64,000 bases of DNA from 62-47 sp051954235 (GTDB taxonomy: Bacteria; Pseudomonadota; Alphaproteobacteria; Rhizobiales; Xanthobacteraceae). Position numbers and translations under genes: made by a program. The notes beneath the pieces were generated by a model, which had not been told where the DNA came from, searched no databases, and saw only the letters and a program-made list of their open reading frames with translations. The stretch is from NCBI GenBank assembly GCA_051954235.1, contig JBQCHY010000056.1, forward strand, positions 62,001 through 126,000, in the 5' to 3' direction. The first letter of the stretch is position 1. Each line of letters begins with the position of its first letter. This document shows, one piece after another, positions 25,844 through 33,142 of this stretch.

Positions 25844-26593
25844 ATGGCCCCGAGGCGACGGACGACGCAAGATTCCAGCCGCCCCCTTCCTGCGATGCCG
25901 CAAGCCAAATCGACCAGCCGCGCGAAACCAGCGCCTTCAACGACCCGCCGACGCCGTCCGACAACCGGCAGCGATGCAATGCCGCGCGAAGCAACCGATG
26001 CGGCCACCGCATCGAAGTCGCAAAAATCGCGCGAGGCGATCCTCGAATCGGCGGCAAAGCTGTTCCGTCGGCAGGGCTACTCGGCGACGACGCTGCGCCA
26101 GATCGCCGATCTCGCCGAAATCCAGGCCGGCAGTATCTATTACTATTTCGATTCCAAGGATGCGATCCTCGACGAAGTGCTCGACGAGGGCCTGCGCCGC
26201 GTCTTCAACGGTGTGAAACTAAGGCTTAAGCAGGCCGGCGACGTCTCGCATCGCCAGAAGATCGCGCTGGCCATCGAGGCGCATCTCGTGGCGCTGCACG
26301 ATGCCAGCGATTTCACTTCCGCCAATATCCGCATCTACGGCCAGTTGCCGGAACGCCTCAAGGGGCCGCATCGCGCCATCCGGCGAGCCTACGCGCGCTA
26401 TTGGGACCGCCTGCTCTCCGACGCGCAGAAGGCCGGGGAAATCCGTTCCGACATCGAACTCATCCCGCTGCGCATCTTCGTGCTCGGCGCGCTGAACTGG
26501 ACCGTGGAGTGGTTCGATCTCAGCAAGAAAGACGCCGTGCAAAAACTCGCGCGGCGCACCGAGTCGATCATTTTCGATGGCGTGAAGCGGTAG
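25844..26593 (+). CDS. TetR family transcriptional regulator with basic N-terminal extension
   Basis: 249 residues from ATG 25844. The TetR helix-turn-helix spans about residues 62-110: REAILESAAKLFRRQGYSATTLRQIADLAE and then IQAGSIYYYFDSKDAILDEVL. The rest is a helical ligand domain, as in repressors of fatty-acid and acyl-CoA degradation. The first 60 residues are rich in Arg, Ser and Thr, longer than is usual; internal starts at 25895 or 25979 would remove most of it, and no start has a strong ribosome site. It is divergent from the dehydrogenase operon. It is a candidate regulator of the adjacent operon and perhaps of the TCTAACA regulon, although that palindrome is not in its own control region. 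Confidence 0.85.
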   Translation: MAPRRRTTQDSSRPLPAMPQAKSTSRAKPAPSTTRRRRPTTGSDAMPREATDAATASKSQKSREAILESAAKLFRRQGYSATTLRQIADLAEIQAGSIYYYFDSKDAILDEVLDEGLRRVFNGVKLRLKQAGDVSHRQKIALAIEAHLVALHDASDFTSANIRIYGQLPERLKGPHRAIRRAYARYWDRLLSDAQKAGEIRSDIELIPLRIFVLGALNWTVEWFDLSKKDAVQKLARRTESIIFDGVKR

Positions 26594-26624
26594 AGGTGCT
26601 CCTACTCGAAGCTCCTCTATTTGT

Positions 26625-26715
26625 CGTCATGGCCGGGCTTGTCCCGGCCATCCACGTCTCAGGCGTTGTTGTAGAAATAAAGACGTGGATGCCCGCGACA
26701 AGCGCGGGCATGACG
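26625..26715. repeat. Family B palindromic intergenic repeat (copy 1)
   Basis: Outer arms CGTCATGGCCGGGCTTGTCC and a matching arm ending GCGCGGGCATGACG; inner arms CCACGTCT / AGACGTGG. Related copies at 32196, 35125 and 53442. It lies between the TetR stop and a family A repeat. Confidence 0.88.
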
Positions 26716-26737
26716 AAGGTGAGCGCAGACTGCAAAT

Positions 26738-26821
26738 CGTCATTGCGAGGAGCGCAGCGACGAAGCAATCCAGCCTTTGCTTCTTGACTTTCCGGATTGA
26801 TTCGGTTCGCTCGCAACGACG
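26738..26821. repeat. Family A palindromic intergenic repeat (copy 4)
   Basis: Outer arms CGTCATTGCGAG / CTCGCAACGACG (one change from the family), in tandem with a family B element in the convergent gap between the TetR and crotonase genes. Confidence 0.87.
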
Positions 26822-26852
26822 GCAATCATGCGAGGGCCATTGCGTTCGTCCC

Positions 26853-27638
26853 CTACCTCCCCTGCCAGTTCGGCTTGCGCTTTTCGGCGAATGCCCTCGG
26901 TCCCTCGATGGCATCCTGACTGGCATAAACCTCCTCGTGAAGACGGCCGGCCGCGATCAGGCCGTTTTCGAGGCCAAGGTCCATCGCCGCCAGCACGCTT
27001 CCCTTGGCGGCTTTCACCGACAACGGTGCGCCCTCGACGATCTTGCGCGCCAGTTGCAACGCGCGGGCACGTACCGCATCCGGCGAGTCCTCGAGATAAT
27101 TCAAGAAACCGTAAGTCGCGAGTTGCTCAATCGGCACGGTCTCGCCGGTCAGCACCAATTCCATCAGCACCGACTGCGGCAGCATCCAGAGCAGTGGCAC
27201 CGCCCACGGCGAACCGCGCCCCATCTTGACTTCGGTGATGCCGGCGCGCGTGCCGCGCAAGCCGACGCGCAAATCCGATTTGATCGCCAGCAACATGCCG
27301 CCGGCCATCAGCGAGCCTGTCATCGCCGCAATGATCGGCTTCGTGACGTTGCGCATCGCGGTCTGCATCGGGTCGCGCATCAAGGTGAGAATATCGACGC
27401 CGTCGTGGGCGCGGATTTCGGCGGCCTGCCGCAGATCGAGCCCCGCAGAAAACACCCCGCAATCGGCCGACGTGAGGATGACGACGCGCACGGCCTTGTC
27501 GTCTTCCACGCGCGCCCATGCTTCCGTCAGGCCGTTCATCGCCTCGACCGACAGTGCGTTCTTGCGCTCGGGTCGATCGATGGTGACGGTGGCAATGCCG
27601 TCTTCGACGGCATAACGGATCGGCGCATTCTCCGGCAT
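26853..27638 (-). CDS. Enoyl-CoA hydratase/isomerase family protein (crotonase fold)
   Basis: 261 residues from ATG 27638, which has AAAGGG seven bases upstream; the frame is open to 27665 but that start lies inside the operator palindrome. The CoA-thioester oxyanion segments are FSAGLDL and MAGGM (111-115). Glu164 of rat hydratase is kept (Glu136 in TEVKMG) while Glu144 is Leu116, as in several isomerases. The operator TCTAACATCTGTTAGA lies 20 bp upstream and is shared with the divergent SDR gene. The precise reaction is unknown. It ends in a KRKPNWQGR tail. Confidence 0.85.
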   Translation of the reverse strand: MPENAPIRYAVEDGIATVTIDRPERKNALSVEAMNGLTEAWARVEDDKAVRVVILTSADCGVFSAGLDLRQAAEIRAHDGVDILTLMRDPMQTAMRNVTKPIIAAMTGSLMAGGMLLAIKSDLRVGLRGTRAGITEVKMGRGSPWAVPLLWMLPQSVLMELVLTGETVPIEQLATYGFLNYLEDSPDAVRARALQLARKIVEGAPLSVKAAKGSVLAAMDLGLENGLIAAGRLHEEVYASQDAIEGPRAFAEKRKPNWQGR

Positions 27639-27657
27639 CGGGAACCCTTTCGTAAAT

Positions 27658-27673
27658 TCTAACATCTGTTAGA
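27658..27673. promoter_or_regulatory. Operator palindrome 1 (TCTAACA-TC-TGTTAGA)
   Basis: A perfect 7-bp inverted repeat with a 2-base spacer in the 94-bp gap between the divergent crotonase and SDR genes. The same palindrome recurs at 30946, 33053, 36230 (one mismatch) and 39858, each in the control region of an acyl-CoA gene. Probably a repressor site for a dimeric regulator of the TetR type; the regulator is not identified. Confidence 0.8.
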
Positions 27674-27732
27674 TTATCCTAAACTGGCCTTGACCGCGAC
27701 CTTAAACTGCAACGTTTAACCTCAGGACCGCC

Positions 27733-28590
27733 ATGCAACTCACAACCAAGATGCGCTTCGCCCCCGACCTGTTGAAGGATCAGGTTGCCCTCGTCACCGG
27801 CGGCGGCACCGGCATGGGCCGCGCCACCGCGCTGGAGATGGCGCAATCGGGCGCCAAAGTGATGGTGCTGGGCCGACGCCCTGAGCCGATCGAGGATTGC
27901 GCCCGTGTCATTCGCGAGGCCGGCGGCGAGGCCATCGCGATTTCCGGCGACATCCGGCAGCCCGAACACATCGAAACCGCGATGCAGCGCATCCGCAGCG
28001 AGTTCGGCAAGCTGAATATTCTCGTCAACAATGCCGGTGGGCAATTCGTCACACCCGCGCGCGAACTGAACAACAAAGGCTTCGAGACCGTTATTCGGAA
28101 CAACTTGATCGGCTCGTGGCAGATGACGAAAGCCGTTGCCGATCATTTCATGTTCGAGAATGGCGGCTCCATCGTGTTCGTCACCGCGTGCGTGCGTTCG
28201 GGTCTCAGCGGCTTCGTCCACACCGCGGCCGCGCGCGGCGGGGTGCTGGCGATGATGAAAACGCTGGCGTTCGAATGGGCCGAATTCGGCATCCGGCTCA
28301 ACTGCGTCGCGCCCGGCACGGTGAAGACCGAAGGCATGGGGCACTATCCTATCGCGCCAGAACAATGGCTCAAACTCAACCGCAACATCATGGGCCACAT
28401 GGGCGACGTCGAGGACATCGCGGCCGCGATCATCTTCCTCGCCTCGCCGCTCGGCAAGTTCGTCACCGGCGAGGAATGGTACATCGACGGCGGCGAGACG
28501 CTGCACCTCGCCCATGACGCGCGGCAGATGATCGACATGATGAAATTCGCCACGCGCGAGCGCGGCGACGGCCAACTCGGCAAGGGCTAA
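27733..28590 (+). CDS. SDR oxidoreductase, PECR/2,4-dienoyl-CoA reductase-like
   Basis: 285 residues. The cofactor loop is TGGGTGMGRA, the NNAGG motif is present, and LGRR after the second strand suggests NADP(H). The active-site region reads GFVHTAAARGGVLAMMKTLAFEW. The YxxxK Tyr/Lys pair is replaced by HTAAR, which is normal for the peroxisomal trans-2-enoyl-CoA reductase (PECR) and related acyl-CoA SDRs, so this is not a defect. The likely reaction is reduction of an enoyl- or dienoyl-CoA double bond or a related alcohol/aldehyde. It is divergent from a crotonase and shares operator palindrome 1. Confidence 0.82.
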   Translation: MQLTTKMRFAPDLLKDQVALVTGGGTGMGRATALEMAQSGAKVMVLGRRPEPIEDCARVIREAGGEAIAISGDIRQPEHIETAMQRIRSEFGKLNILVNNAGGQFVTPARELNNKGFETVIRNNLIGSWQMTKAVADHFMFENGGSIVFVTACVRSGLSGFVHTAAARGGVLAMMKTLAFEWAEFGIRLNCVAPGTVKTEGMGHYPIAPEQWLKLNRNIMGHMGDVEDIAAAIIFLASPLGKFVTGEEWYIDGGETLHLAHDARQMIDMMKFATRERGDGQLGKG

Positions 28591-28662
28591 GTTGCCTGCA
28601 TGTGAGCAGGCAACTCATTGTAACAGGTCATTCATCGCAACAAAACGGCTCCCCACCCACCG

Positions 28663-28785
28663 CGTCGTCCCCGCGCAGGCGGGGACCCATAACCCCTGGC
28701 GTTAGTTGTGTGAGAGGCAAACAATAAACGCCTCCCATATCATCACCGCTGCGGCGTATGGGTCCCCGCCTGCGCGGGGACGACG
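28663..28785. repeat. Family C palindromic intergenic repeat (copy 1)
   Basis: Outer arms CGTCGTCCCCGCGCAGGC / GCCTGCGCGGGGACGACG, then ACCCATAACCCCTGGC on one side and GCGGCGTATGGGT on the other. It lies in the convergent gap after the SDR gene, and the run TTTTT after the second arm suggests it can also terminate transcription. A second copy is at 39693. Confidence 0.9.
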
Positions 28786-28855
28786 TTTTTCGTGATGCAA
28801 ATCCGCGCGTAAAACCGCCGCTTCACCTCAATTCTGGCCATGGGAAGCGTACAAG

Positions 28856-30916
28856 CTACAGCGCCTGCCCGACCCTCACGCCGTCATCGATCGCGCGCAT
28901 GGCGTCCAGTTCGGCGGCCTCTTTGGCGCCGCCGATGACATGCGTTTCGATGCCGCTGGCGCGCAGCTCATCATAAAGGCTGCGATTGGAATCCTGCCCG
29001 GCACATATTACGATGGTATCGACCGCCAACACCTGCGGCTTGCCGTCGACGGTGATGTGCAGCCCCGCATCATCGATGCGGTCGTAGCTGACGCCCGCCA
29101 ACAGTTTCACGTCGCGCTTGGCGAGGCTGCTGCGCAGAATCCAGCCGGTGGAGACGCCAAGCCCGACGCCGGGCCGCGATGCCTTGCGTTGCAGGATGGT
29201 GATCTCGCGCGACGCCTCGCGCGGCGCCAGCGGATCGCCGGACAGACCGCCCGGCTGCGACAGGGTCGCGTCGATGTTCCATTCGCGCTGGAAATCCGCG
29301 AGATCGAGCGCGCGGTGCTTCGGCGCTTCGCCCGGCTGCGAGTGGCAGAGATACTCGGCGACGTCGAAGCCGATGCCGCCGGCGCCAATGATCGCGACAC
29401 GGCGACCCGCCTTACGCCTGCCGCTGAGCAGATCGCTGTAAACGACGACGCTAGGATGATCGATTCCGGGAATTACCGGGACACGCGGATGCACACCAGA
29501 GGCTACCACCACCGCGTCGAAGCCTTCATCGGCGATATCCGCTTTCGACACCGGCGTATTCAGGCGTAGATTCACCTGCCCCGCCTCGATGCGGCCGCTG
29601 TAATAACGCAGCATCTCGTCGAACTCGACTTTGCCCGGCACCGCGCGCGCGAGATTGATCTGTCCGCCAACGCGATCGGAGGCTTCGAACAGCGTCACCT
29701 TGTGGCCACGACGGCTGGCTTCCGCGGCGGCGGCAAGTCCGCCGGCTCCGGCGCCAACCACCGCCACCTTGCGAGAGCGTGTCGCTGGGCCTTCCTCGAA
29801 CAGCGTTTCACGACAGGCACGCGGATTGACCAGACAGGTCGCGCTGCGTTCGGAAAAGATCAGGTCCAGACACGCCTGATTGCAGGCGATGCAGGTGTTG
29901 ATGGTTTCCGACTTCCCTTCGCGCGCTTTTTTGGCGAAGAACGGATCGGCCAGCATCGGCCGCGCCATCGACACCAGATCGCTGTCGCCGGAGCCGATCA
30001 CCTCCTCGGCGAGTTCCGGCGTGTTGATGCGGTTCGACGCCACCACCGGAATTTTCACCGCGCGCTTGATGCGCGCCGCGGCAAAGCGCCACGCCCCGCG
30101 CGGAATCGGATAGGCGATGGTCGGCACCCGCGCCTCGTGCCAGCCGATCCCGGTGTTGAGAATATCGGCGCCCACGGCTTCGACACGCTGCGCCAGCCGG
30201 TCGATCTCGTCGCCGGTCGCGCCGCCTTCGACGAGGTCCAGCGCGGAGATACGATAGATGATGATGAAGTCGTTTCCGGTGGCTTCGCGCACGCGCTTCA
30301 CCAGTTCGACCGGCAGGCGATGACGGTTTTCTTCCGAACCGCCCCACCCGTCGGTGCGGTCATTGGTGCGCAGTACGGTGAATTCGTTGATGAGGTAGCC
30401 TTCCGAGCCCATGATCTCGACGCCATCGAAACCGGCCTCCTGCGCCAAGGTCGCGCAACGCACGTAATCCGCAATCGTTTGCTCGATCTCCTCGCCGGTC
30501 ATCGCGCGCGGCGTGAAGCGATTGATGCGCGAACGAATGCTGGATGGCCCAAGGCATTCCTCCTGCTTGGCATAGCGGCCGGAATGCAGAATCTGCAAGC
30601 AGATCTTGCCGTCGTGCCGATGCACCGCGTCGGTGATCTGCCGCAGTTCCGGCACCTGCGCGCGATCGGTCAGCATCGGTCCGCCCGGCTCGATCAATCC
30701 GGCGCTGTTCGGCGCATAACCGCCGGTGATGATGAGGCCGACCTCGCCCTTCGCACGTTCGGCAAGAAAGGCGGCCATTTTGTGCACGCCGTTCTCTTCC
30801 ATATCCAGCCGGGTGTGCATCGACCCCATGATGATCCGGTTGCGCAATGTCGTGCCGCCAACTTTTAGCGGCGCGAGAAGATGGGGATAGCGCGACGGAC
30901 CCGGATCAGCTTGCAT
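28856..30916 (-). CDS. NADH:flavin oxidoreductase / 2,4-dienoyl-CoA reductase (FadH-like)
   Basis: 686 residues, the two-part FadH layout: an N-terminal OYE-type TIM barrel binding FMN, a 4Fe-4S site with Cys342, Cys345, Cys349 and Cys361 (CIACNQACLDL...C), and a C-terminal FAD/NAD(P) domain with VVGAGAGGLAAAAEASRRGH and IIGAGGIGFDVAEYL. Tyr174 (SEGYLINEF) and His260 (GWHEARVP) correspond to the E. coli FadH proton donors. It reduces 2,4-dienoyl-CoA to a 3-enoyl-CoA, needed for unsaturated or cyclic acyl-CoA. Operator palindrome 2 lies between it and the divergent dehydrogenase. Other OYE-family enone reductions cannot be excluded. Confidence 0.9.
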   Translation of the reverse strand: MQADPGPSRYPHLLAPLKVGGTTLRNRIIMGSMHTRLDMEENGVHKMAAFLAERAKGEVGLIITGGYAPNSAGLIEPGGPMLTDRAQVPELRQITDAVHRHDGKICLQILHSGRYAKQEECLGPSSIRSRINRFTPRAMTGEEIEQTIADYVRCATLAQEAGFDGVEIMGSEGYLINEFTVLRTNDRTDGWGGSEENRHRLPVELVKRVREATGNDFIIIYRISALDLVEGGATGDEIDRLAQRVEAVGADILNTGIGWHEARVPTIAYPIPRGAWRFAAARIKRAVKIPVVASNRINTPELAEEVIGSGDSDLVSMARPMLADPFFAKKAREGKSETINTCIACNQACLDLIFSERSATCLVNPRACRETLFEEGPATRSRKVAVVGAGAGGLAAAAEASRRGHKVTLFEASDRVGGQINLARAVPGKVEFDEMLRYYSGRIEAGQVNLRLNTPVSKADIADEGFDAVVVASGVHPRVPVIPGIDHPSVVVYSDLLSGRRKAGRRVAIIGAGGIGFDVAEYLCHSQPGEAPKHRALDLADFQREWNIDATLSQPGGLSGDPLAPREASREITILQRKASRPGVGLGVSTGWILRSSLAKRDVKLLAGVSYDRIDDAGLHITVDGKPQVLAVDTIVICAGQDSNRSLYDELRASGIETHVIGGAKEAAELDAMRAIDDGVRVGQAL

Positions 30917-30945
30917 GGCGAGGCTCTCGTTGGCATTGTCAGCTT

Positions 30946-30961
30946 TCTAACAATTGTTAGA
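30946..30961. promoter_or_regulatory. Operator palindrome 2 (TCTAACA-AT-TGTTAGA)
   Basis: Perfect 7+2+7 palindrome in the 82-bp gap between divergent FadH-like and acyl-CoA dehydrogenase genes. Fits a shared repressor site. Confidence 0.82.
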
Positions 30962-30998
30962 ATGGTTCAAATAATCAAGACAATTCGTGAGGACGCCG

Positions 30999-32180
30999 GT
31001 GGACACCACGCTGAACGAACAGCAGGAAGCGTTTCGCGAAGCCGCGCAGCGCTTCGCTACCGAGAAACTGGCCCCGCATTACCAGAAACGCGCCACCGAA
31101 CACCGGCTCGACCGCGCGATGCTCGCCGAGATGGGGTCGCTCGGCCTGATCGGGGTCGATATCCCGGAAACCTATGGCGGCCTTGGTGAAAGCAGCGTCA
31201 CCGCCGGCGTCATCATCGAACAAATTGCCTATGCCGATTTCAACGCCAGCTACGTGCAACTCCTGGCGTCGCTGATGGGTGGCATGGTGGCGCAGCACGC
31301 GACGCCGGACGTGGCGAACGAATGGCTGCCAAAAGTGACGCGGGGCGAAGCCATCATCGGGCTTGGCCTCACCGAGCCGCGCGGCGGTTCGGATGCCGCC
31401 AACCTCATCCTGCGCGCGGAAAAATCCGGCAACGGATACCGCCTCAACGGCGAAAAGACCTCCATGAGTTGCGCCGACCAGTGCGACGCGGCGGTGATCT
31501 TCGCGCGTACCGGCAAGGTAGAGGATGGCGCCCGCGGCGTCAGCGCGTTTTTCGTCGACCTCAACCAGAAGGGCATCACCCGCACCCATTTCGACGACAT
31601 TGGCACCAAGCCGGTCGGACGCGGCTCGGTGTTCTTCGACGATGTGTTCATTCCCACCGAATGCCTGATGGCCAAGGAGAACAAGGGTTTCTCAAAGATC
31701 ATGACCGGCTTCGATTACAGCCGCGCCCTGCTCGGCCTCGAATGCATCGGCCCGGCGCAGGCGTCGGTGGATGAGGCGTGGCAATACTCGCGCGAGCGCA
31801 TCGCATTCGAACGGCCGATCGCCCAGTTCCAGGGTGTCAGTTTCCCGCTGGCGGAAGCCGAGACGCAACTCACCATGATGCGCCAGCTCTGCTTCCACAC
31901 GCTGTCATTGCGCGACCACCGCCTGCCGCATACGGCAGAAGCCGCAATGTGCAAGTGGTACGTGCCGAAGACGACGTGCGAAATTATCCACCAGTGCCTG
32001 CTCACGCACGGGCATTACGGTTACACCACCGACCTGCCGTTCCATCAACGCTATCTCGACGTGATGGGCCTGCAGATCGGCGACGGCACCGCGCAGATCC
32101 AGAAACTGGTGATCGCGCGTGAGAAGGTCGGCCGGGTGGCGGTGCAGTACGCTAAGCAAGATGCGGGGAAGGTTGGATGA
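30999..32180 (+). CDS. Acyl-CoA dehydrogenase, cyclohexanecarboxyl-CoA dehydrogenase-like
   Basis: 393 residues from the GTG at 30999, which has TGAGGA five bases upstream; the GTG at 30987 overlaps that site. Family blocks are DIPETYGGLGESSV, LGLTEPRGGSDAANL and HGHYGYTTDLPFHQRYLDVMGLQIGDGTAQIQK. The catalytic Glu of the common YEGT loop is Asp (IGDGT), and the helix-G Glu is also missing (DYSRALLG). This combination recalls dehydrogenases of alicyclic acyl-CoA. Together with the FadH-like partner, it suggests unsaturation and re-reduction of a cyclic or branched acyl-CoA. The substrate is inferred. Confidence 0.83.
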   Translation: MDTTLNEQQEAFREAAQRFATEKLAPHYQKRATEHRLDRAMLAEMGSLGLIGVDIPETYGGLGESSVTAGVIIEQIAYADFNASYVQLLASLMGGMVAQHATPDVANEWLPKVTRGEAIIGLGLTEPRGGSDAANLILRAEKSGNGYRLNGEKTSMSCADQCDAAVIFARTGKVEDGARGVSAFFVDLNQKGITRTHFDDIGTKPVGRGSVFFDDVFIPTECLMAKENKGFSKIMTGFDYSRALLGLECIGPAQASVDEAWQYSRERIAFERPIAQFQGVSFPLAEAETQLTMMRQLCFHTLSLRDHRLPHTAEAAMCKWYVPKTTCEIIHQCLLTHGHYGYTTDLPFHQRYLDVMGLQIGDGTAQIQKLVIAREKVGRVAVQYAKQDAGKVG

Positions 32181-32195
32181 CTTGGCGTTACCGTT

Positions 32196-32282
32196 CGTCA
32201 TGGCCGATTTATTCCGGCCATCCACGTCTTAATGATCTATCAACAAGGAAGACGTGGATGGCCGGGACAAGCCCGGCCATGA
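32196..32282. repeat. Family B palindromic intergenic repeat (copy 2)
   Basis: Outer arms CGTCATGGCCGAT... and GCCCGGCCATGA with inner arms CCACGTCTT / AAGACGTGG. It lies in the convergent gap between a dehydrogenase and a transglutaminase-like gene. Confidence 0.87.
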
Positions 32283-32339
32283 AGGAGGTAGCTTCGTCAA
32301 TAGATCTTCGCGCATGCCAATTCCGGACAACGTCGCGCC

Positions 32340-33020
32340 CTATCGATCTGGCGCGAACTCGACCGGTGCAGTATCAGCGGCCGAAGCGCCCTTCTCCCAC
32401 AGCTTGGGATAGGTGACGTAAAAATCCTTCAGCAACTGGTCGATCGGCGGATCGACGAACCAGCCACGATCGTTAACGTATTCCATGTGCCGTCGATTCT
32501 GCGTATCGAACTCGTGGAACAGCGCGTCGCTCTTGCCGTCGAACACCAGTTCGCGCACGCCGAAGCGCTGACAGAGTTCGGTGTTGAACGCCGGCGTCAC
32601 CTTGAACATCTTTTCATCGAGCCACAGCGCGACGTAGCCGTGATAGATGAACAGGTCGGTCCCCATCAGGTCGGACAGTTTGGCCGAGTTGAGGTGGTTC
32701 TTCACATCCGCGAAACCGGGCGCCGCCGGAATGCCTGTGGCGCGGAGCACCGCGGCGAGCAGGATGGCTTTGGGCACGCAGTAGTTCGAAGGACGCTCGG
32801 CCACCGTGCTGGCACGATAATCGTGCAGCGTGACGCCGATATTGAACGGATCGTACTTGATGCGGTCGCGCACGGCATCGAACAGCCTGATCGCCTTCTC
32901 GGTCGGCGACGTGTTCTCGAAGCCGCGCAACGCGGAGGCAGCGAAGTCGCGCACCGGCGCGGAATCGCTATCGACGAAGGCGGTCGGTTTCAGATAATCG
33001 GCAGAGGGAGAAGCGGTCAC
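32340..33020 (-). CDS. Transglutaminase-like domain protein
   Basis: 226 residues, no signal peptide. The fold family is suggested by the conserved segments RDRIKYDPFN, SNYCVPKAILLAAVLRATGIPAAPG (nucleophile Cys81 at the start of a helix) and YHGYVALWLDEKMFKVTPAFN (His127). The third residue of the triad, usually Asp in a VDPT-type segment, reads Thr142 here, so classical Cys-His-Asp chemistry is doubtful. It starts with GTG 33020 with AGGATGG upstream. Divergent from an acyl-CoA ligase and sharing operator palindrome 3, it is tied by regulation to acyl-CoA metabolism. Its role is unknown; an acyl or thioester hydrolase is one guess. Confidence 0.8.
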   Translation of the reverse strand: MTASPSADYLKPTAFVDSDSAPVRDFAASALRGFENTSPTEKAIRLFDAVRDRIKYDPFNIGVTLHDYRASTVAERPSNYCVPKAILLAAVLRATGIPAAPGFADVKNHLNSAKLSDLMGTDLFIYHGYVALWLDEKMFKVTPAFNTELCQRFGVRELVFDGKSDALFHEFDTQNRRHMEYVNDRGWFVDPPIDQLLKDFYVTYPKLWEKGASAADTAPVEFAPDR

Positions 33021-33052
33021 TTGACCATCCTGATCGGTTCGCGAGCCATGAA

Positions 33053-33068
33053 TCTAACAAATGTTAGA
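33053..33068. promoter_or_regulatory. Operator palindrome 3 (TCTAACA-AA-TGTTAGA)
   Basis: Perfect 7+2+7 palindrome between the divergent transglutaminase-like and AMP-ligase genes, 32 bp from the first and 74 bp from the second start. Confidence 0.82.
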
Positions 33069-33142
33069 AATCAGCTATTGTCAATTGCAGCAGCACGGTA
33101 TTGTACTCCCGCACGTTCAATTCAAAGACCGTAGGACAGCCC

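Noticed and set aside
27733..28590. Broken active site in the SDR gene (no YxxxK)
   Set aside because: The HTAAAR-type sequence is normal for PECR and related acyl-CoA SDRs, so it is not evidence of decay.
30987..30998. Earlier GTG start for the dehydrogenase at 30999
   Set aside because: This GTG overlaps the TGAGGA ribosome site that fits the GTG at 30999.
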